The position numbers and the translations under genes are program-made. From contig NW_020653776.1 of NCBI RefSeq assembly GCF_003589595.1, positions 208,393 through 272,392 on the forward strand: 64,000 nucleotides of DNA, given 5' to 3'. The notes beneath the pieces were generated by a model. It was not told the DNA's origin, did no database searches, and saw only the letters and a program-made list of their open reading frames with translations. This document shows, in pieces, positions 58,645-64,000 of this stretch; within the stretch, counting starts at the first letter, position 1, and each line of letters opens with the position of its first letter. The stretch comes from Hyposmocoma kahamanoa. Taxonomy: Eukaryota; Arthropoda; Insecta; Lepidoptera; Cosmopterigidae.

Positions 58645-60145
58645 CAGTAAGATATTATTTTATATAATTTTATATTTTTTTAGGTGACAGGTTTGTGGTT
58701 GGCAAAAGATGCATATTTTGATTTCCAGCACTAATGTCGCGTCAATATCACGACACATAGGTCAATATAGAGTTTTACTTAAATTTAAAACGGAGTTTCG
58801 AACTTCCTTTAAAATATTGAATTATTCTTATTTAAGAATAGTTTTATACATTTGTATACTCAAACAATTTGTTCTATACTCAAAGAAAAGTTAACTGTCG
58901 TTCTATTAAAAGGGTATTCAAAGTGTCTTGTAGTCTATTTATCATAAAATATTGTTGTGGTATAACATTGTATCGTGTGTTTCGGTTTAAAAATAACACG
59001 AGTAAAACAGGTTTTTACTTATTGTTAAACGAATGGCGCTAGTATGTGTACAGAACAAATTATTTAACCCGAAATTACAATTAGCTGTGTTACTATTGGC
59101 TAACATTTTTGGCCTGCCGCTCGTAATTGGTTGATAATTTTACGGCTCTTGCATCCCTTGCAAGGTAGCCACCTGGAGTGCTAATATTTTGTTAGTTTCT
59201 TAATTTAGTCACTTTTTACAATTGTGAACTGTGCGTCTACTTACATTTAAATAATTAATTTGAACAAATTTTTATGGACTTGTTGATTTTACTTATTATT
59301 TACATTTTTCAATGTTGTGTTTTAGTTCTATAAGTATTCTAGTGAATTATTGTAAACACGTATGTTTTTTTAAAAAACAGTCAAAGTTTTAAATCAATGG
59401 CCGTTTATTAAGTCACTTTCTAAAATTGCGAACAGTGTCTCTACTAAATGATTATTGGCTATTTCATGTTCCCGTATGCAAGCAAATAAAAAACTTTCAC
59501 AATTTTAAAAGAACTTTGTTTTTATTATATTATGAAAAAAAGACTACAAAAACAGGTAACTTTGTAGTAGAAGTAACAGTAACTAGTGCTTGAAATATAT
59601 TTGTGGAAGATTTAGTTAACTTCTTTACGCGTTCAAGGGCAAAAAAAAGAAAAGTGTTTGACTTCATTTTCAATTTAAGGAAAACACATCCGGAACAGTC
59701 TGTATAAAATAATATCTTAGTGGGGTGAATTCGCTTTCCGAATTTCAATGGTACTTTTTGAGTGATTTTTGTAAAACCCTTTTTTCTTTTGTATTTAAGG
59801 TCTGTACAAATAAGTTCAAGCAATGTCAATAATTATAAAATCACAGAAATATTTTTAATTTAAATACAACAAAAAACTATATTTTAGGTCACACGAATGA
59901 GATTGCAGTAACACGAATGATTTTCTTATAAACATAAACGAAAAAGACGGCACATTATTAAATAATACAAGAAATTATTATTACAACACACATTTTATCG
60001 TTCACAAAAGAACATTTAACATGTAACAAATATTTTAATATAACTTCTTGTATCAAAACCCTTCTCATCTATATAAGACCATCTATTTATATATAATTAA
60101 TAAATCTAAAGAAGTATTTTGTTAATGTCATATAAACTTAGTTGT
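58645..60145. other. Intergenic, no gene recognised
   Basis: A 99-codon minus-strand frame at 59530-59829 has no recognisable domain, and its composition matches the AT-rich surroundings. No exon is called. Confidence 0.4.
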
Positions 60146-60154
60146 ATATCAATA

Positions 60155-60296
60155 TATCATCATCACCACCATCAACATCATTATCATGATCACCATTATC
60201 ATCAGCATCATTACCATTCACATGATCATCACAATCATCGTCATCATCATTACAATCATCATCGTCACCATCGTCATCACCACCACTATCACCATT
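60155..60296. repeat. (ATC)n-type compound microsatellite
   Basis: An imperfect CAT/CAC/ATC trinucleotide array of about 140 bp. It generates a histidine-rich open frame on the plus strand that is not evidence of a gene. Confidence 0.95.
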
Positions 60297-60299
60297 TAA

Positions 60300-60960
60300 T
60301 TCTTCTATTTCAAGTAAATGTTCGACTTAAAGTAACTATTTGACTTAAAAGTAGACAAGAATGAGAGCGACAATAATGATATTTGGATACATTTTTAATT
60401 GTCAAGTGTGTAAAATATTCTGGACCGTTATAAAAGATTTTAAAGTTCCCTTTGTCTGGTTGATGTACAATAAACTTTATAAAACTATTACTTAATACTT
60501 ATTTAGATAGATTGCTTTACACGAATGAGAACGATTTAGCCACTAGTGCTAAAATTGGTATTTATGTCGATTTTTTGCTAAAACGGAGATGCACAGGTTA
60601 CTTCACTGTGTACACTCCAATCCGACAGGAGCCCTTTCACACATGTGCGAAGGGTGGGTGATGCGGTATGAACTTTTGTTATTAGGAAGTTTTTAGTTGA
60701 AGTGACACTAATGATAAGAAAAATTGAAACACATTTTGTATTCCCAAGAAAACATGTTTGTTTATAATAAATTGGAAAATAACGGTATGTATGCCCACCA
60801 GTGGGGATTTGTGGAATATACTGTTAGATGCACGCGGTCGCTGCGTGGCAGCAACGCGGTTTCCGCGCGGCGTGAGCGCGATGAAATTGGTGTCGAATAA
60901 AATGCGCCCTAAAGATGCAGTATCAGTGAGTATAAAATGTCATGGTAACAGACGAGGACA
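60300..60960. other. Intergenic, no gene recognised
   Basis: No exon. It contains the AGTGGGGATTTGTGGAAT repeat end at 60799 and a small GC patch at 60830-60880 (GATGCACGCGGTCGC, CCGCGCGGCG). Confidence 0.4.
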
Positions 60961-60963
60961 AAT

Positions 60964-61703
60964 TAGGGATGCACATTACGATTCGAAATTTATGAAGAAT
61001 GATTCAACGTCCTGATTTTACATTCAAATCGGAATGGATGCGATCGTGTAGTCTCGAAATCAGATGGGTTTCTGAGCGAGAAGATGAACCTGATTCCTAC
61101 TATATCTTTCTAATTTGTGAGTTAAATCAATTATTGTTCCGATTAGAAATGTCAAACGTTTCCGATCGGCCAGTTGTAAATCGCAATTACGCGCCTCGAC
61201 TCGAAAAGATGCAGTTTCTGATCGGGAGAGGCAATCAAAATCAAGCTGCAAGTATACTTAAACGATCTAGCGATTTTGGGTATCGATTGATTTCAATGCG
61301 ATTTTTAAGTAAATCGTTTCAACAATAAGGTGAATCGCGTTGTCTAGATCCTATTTATAATTTAAACACAACAGTCTCTTTCTGAAACCCTTTTTTTATT
61401 AGCCTGCAAGGAAAGCGGTTTGGCAACATCACAGTGCAATAAGTCTACAATATTTGGAGATTGTCGCTACCTCTGTGCCATCTGAACCTCTTTTCTCACT
61501 GGCTACTATCACTACAAATGAAAATCGTAACCGACTAATGGCCAAAAGGCTGCCAAAATTATTTTTAATCCAAATTAATTTTTAAACGATTTTTATGAAA
61601 TCGATTCAAGAACATACGATCCGATCTGTGGATCGATTCAGAGGCATATGATCCATCACGATCCAAAAATCGATTCAAAGCAAAAAATCGTGTATCCCCA
61701 CAG
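60964..61703 (+). mobile_element. Decayed hAT transposon
   Basis: The left end AGGGATGCACATTACGATTC and the reverse complement of the right end (TGTGGGGATACACGATTTTT) are loosely matching hAT-like termini. Between them lies a transposase C-terminal fragment (61438-61584). Repeated (G/A)ATCGATT motifs flank both sides. An 8-bp target duplication cannot be defended. The element is internally deleted and dead. Confidence 0.6.
61438..61584 (+). pseudogene. hAT transposase dimerisation-domain fragment
   Basis: The frame reads YLEIVATSVPSEPLFSLATI, TTNENRNRLMAKRLPKLFLI and QINF-stop. This is the hAT C-terminal dimerisation signature (consensus Y-L-x-I-P-A-T-S-V-P-S-E-R-x-F-S ... R-x-x-L). Only about 48 codons survive; the RNase-H core is missing. 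Confidence 0.85.
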
Positions 61704-61704
61704 C

Positions 61705-62270
61705 AAATCATAACATTAAGCCGACACCGGTAAGATTGCTGTATCCACTGGCTGGCCAAGCTCCGCCATACATCCGCAGAAGTGCAGCGTGTTATCGAGA
61801 CTCGACTCATGTGTGTTCACTCAGTGCAACAGAAACTGAGTAGCCGGAAAAGTTTCGTCAAATGTCGACACATTCCTCTGAGCATTGAGCCAGCTCAGGC
61901 GAAGTACAACCTTTGACGCGAATGAGTTCTATCCACCTTGTGAGAGTCTTCCTCCTGTCCAGGAGGTAACATATAACATGGTAACTAGTGTCCACTAATT
62001 ACCATAGCTGATCGAGGCTTCGGACTGGAACATATTATCCTTACTCTATCCAAGGACAATATGTTGAAGCAGGGATTTTGGAATGGTTCTAAACTGGGTT
62101 ATTTGTAACACGGAAGAAAAAAAATAGTGGCAGTGCCGTCAGCCGCCTATCCGCCTAGCCGTTACTATCAGACCCGCTGTCGCCAGACTCACTCAATCAT
62201 ATGTTAAACATTATGAAATTTTGTTAATGACTGGTTGTAGTTTCCAATTTAAAACGATGTAACAAATTCT
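61705..62270. other. Intergenic, no gene recognised
   Basis: No exon. It lies between the two hAT-derived elements. Confidence 0.4.
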
Positions 62271-62281
62271 GGACTGTTAAC

Positions 62282-63445
62282 CATTGACCTACTAACAAAT
62301 GGACGTCGGGTTCGCGCTAAAAAGTGTTCGCACCTATAGGGCGTTAAAATCGCATACAGAGCGTCAATCGCGCAACAGTCTTCGTTTGTTCGACTCACAG
62401 TACTGTATAATAACTTGTAAAAGTAACTGCAGTAAAGTGTAAAAACAGGATTTTGTATCATATTTTCACTAAACAAATATGTTGTGTTATCATAGTTATC
62501 ATTTAAAAGTGTTATTTTGTACAGTTGTATATTATTTAATTTATATCTAAATTAATCGTAAATATAAATTACAAAAGCAAACAAAACAATGAAATAGCTA
62601 ACTGCCCTTTTTCTACATATTGCACGCGCAAAATTTGGAGAGCCCCTTTACGTCAATTTCAAGAAGCTTATATAAACTTGTTGGTCATTTTCAATTGTTC
62701 GAACCATAAGTGATTGAAATATTTGGAACAAAGAAACTACAGTGTCGTGTTGATTTTAATCTTATTTTTAAAATGACTTTTAATTAAACGTTAGCAATAA
62801 CTAATAAAATAGCTTGAGATTACCCATCAGAAGCCGGAAAATACATTTGCCGGAAATACCGTTAGCTGGAATTTTCATCATGTCAAATGTATTTTTTTAG
62901 GAATATTACAAAACAAAAGCTAATTTTGGCTTTGTGAGAAGCTTCAAAATTACTTGAAACGGCTTTATTATAAATCTGTTTTCGGAATTACGGATATATG
63001 AGTCTACTTTTAGTTGGAATATCAGTTCATTTCTTATAGGACACGCTTATTTTCACATTTGTAGTATTTGAATGTATGTATCTGCCAAACTCTTCATTAT
63101 TTCTTGGAGTGAATTTGAACAAAATTCAACATAATAATACACATAAAAATTAATTGATATTTACAATAAAGGCAACTCCATTACTCTTGTGTTCAAGTAA
63201 TTTTCAGTCGAAGCTAAATATGGTGCATTTTGTTAAGCTTCGAGTAGAAGCTGAATATGGCGATTTCGGGCCCTTCAAATTGTTGTATGCTAAATTAGGC
63301 AACACTGCAATGACGTTACAATTCAAATTAAATGTTATGGTTTTTTTATATTTCGTTACTTGTCACTACGTTTGTTTGTTAGCTTTGGACATTTTTTTCG
63401 TGGTTTTTGTATTGGATCCGACGTCCATTTGTTAGTACGTCATTG
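62282..63445. mobile_element. Non-autonomous hAT element, copy 2 (1164 bp)
   Basis: Sister of 50329-51486 in the same orientation, similar along its whole length (for example GGTTCGCGCTAAAAAGTGT, GGGCGTTAAAATCGCATACA, AAACAGGATTTTGTATCATA). Ends are CATTGACCTACTAACAAATG and CATTTGTTAGTACGTCATTG, flanked by a perfect 8-bp target duplication CTGTTAAC (62274-62281 and 63446-63453). It has no transposase. A 93-codon frame inside is not shared intact with copy 1. Confidence 0.93.
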
Positions 63446-63454
63446 CTGTTAACA

Positions 63455-64000
63455 CATAAAATTTAAACGTTACCCAGTGAAAGTTCACCTATTATTACAA
63501 GTTAAGACGTTTTATATTGAAATTTCAACCAAAGTGCTGTCATCTAGCGACCAATAGCGGAACGACGAGGAATTGGAGATGTTTACTTAGTTCTCCAAAA
63601 AAGAATCGACCGTATTGCAGCGCTGTAAGATTTACTTTCGTTATATGTAACAAAAAAACCTATTACGATAAACAGGAAATTGGAAATTTATTAAAATTAA
63701 ATAAAGTAAGACTTAACGATTATATATAACACCATCATAGTTAATATTACAGGTGCAACTGTCATTTTTGCACTGCAAAGTAGCAAATACGATTTTCGTT
63801 TGCGTGAGATAGTTGACACGACCCTAACGTACTAAAGCGAAAATAGAGGAGTGAACTTAAATATATGGAACTTCGTGTACTGCTGGCACACGTGTTACGT
63901 CACGTCCACTAAGCACTTCTACTGTATTTATACGTACGCTCAGGATTTAATGGCAGCTACTAGTGACGCGGCCAGTATAATCATAAAACGTTCATTCGCA
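63455..64000. other. Intergenic, no gene recognised
   Basis: No exon or repeat identified up to the window end. Confidence 0.4.

Noticed and set aside
59530..59829. 99-codon minus-strand ORF
   Set aside because: No domain; length expected by chance in AT-rich DNA of this size.
60119..60343. Histidine-rich 74-codon ORF
   Set aside because: It is a direct translation of an ATC/CAT trinucleotide microsatellite.

Overview
The window looks like a stretch of a moth or butterfly (Lepidoptera) nuclear genome. It is AT-rich, gene-poor and dense in interspersed repeats. The assignment rests on consensus GT-AG introns, AATAAA poly(A) signals, tRNA-derived SINEs with the Lepidoptera-type body, an RTE-type LINE tail containing the familiar 'CACTGCTGGGCATAGGCC' block, an R1-clade LINE, a mariner, and an insect-type sepiapterin reductase. 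No bacterial, phage, plasmid or CRISPR structure is present. The species cannot be named from the sequence alone.

Only three loci are well supported. (1) At 28677-29516, minus strand, lies a 280-codon first coding exon of a Ski/Sno family transcriptional co-regulator (Drosophila Snoo). It sits in a very GC-rich island, ends at a consensus splice donor, and its later exons were not recognised. The island upstream to about 30060 is a likely promoter and 5' UTR with upstream ORFs and a GTCACGTGAC palindrome. (2) At 42497-45050, plus strand, a two-exon CCDC32-like gene (93 aa) is followed after only 16 nt by an intronless sepiapterin reductase gene (269 aa), with one good poly(A) signal at 45043. 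This looks like a dicistronic locus. (3) At 48664-53760, plus strand, two exons joined in phase would encode a small hydrophobic, then acidic, protein of unknown function. A TATA-containing first exon may lie at 47600-47881.

Nearly everything else recognisable is mobile DNA. Left third (1-28 kb): a nearly full-length dead mariner (12071-13320), LINE RT fragments, an R1-clade LINE 3' end (17400-18380), fold-back MITEs (18472, 19546), copies of an unclassified 'GAAATTACAGG' repeat, and SINEs. Middle (30-42 kb): CR1-like LINE tail, RTE tail, a 177-bp MITE, a mariner terminus inside SINE debris, a candidate non-coding LTR element with internal minisatellites (36392-38884), a jockey-type LINE relic (38890-40386), a GC-rich 350-bp inverted-repeat element and a hAT-type element. 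Right third (45-64 kb): SINEs, a near-identical 188-bp tandem duplication, two about 1.16-kb copies of a non-autonomous hAT family each with perfect 8-bp target duplications, a P-element-like transposase relic, a hAT transposase relic, and several MITEs. I found no multi-gene novel system. The points most worth following up are the CCDC32-SPR arrangement, the paired hAT copies, the non-coding LTR element and the small acidic membrane-protein gene.
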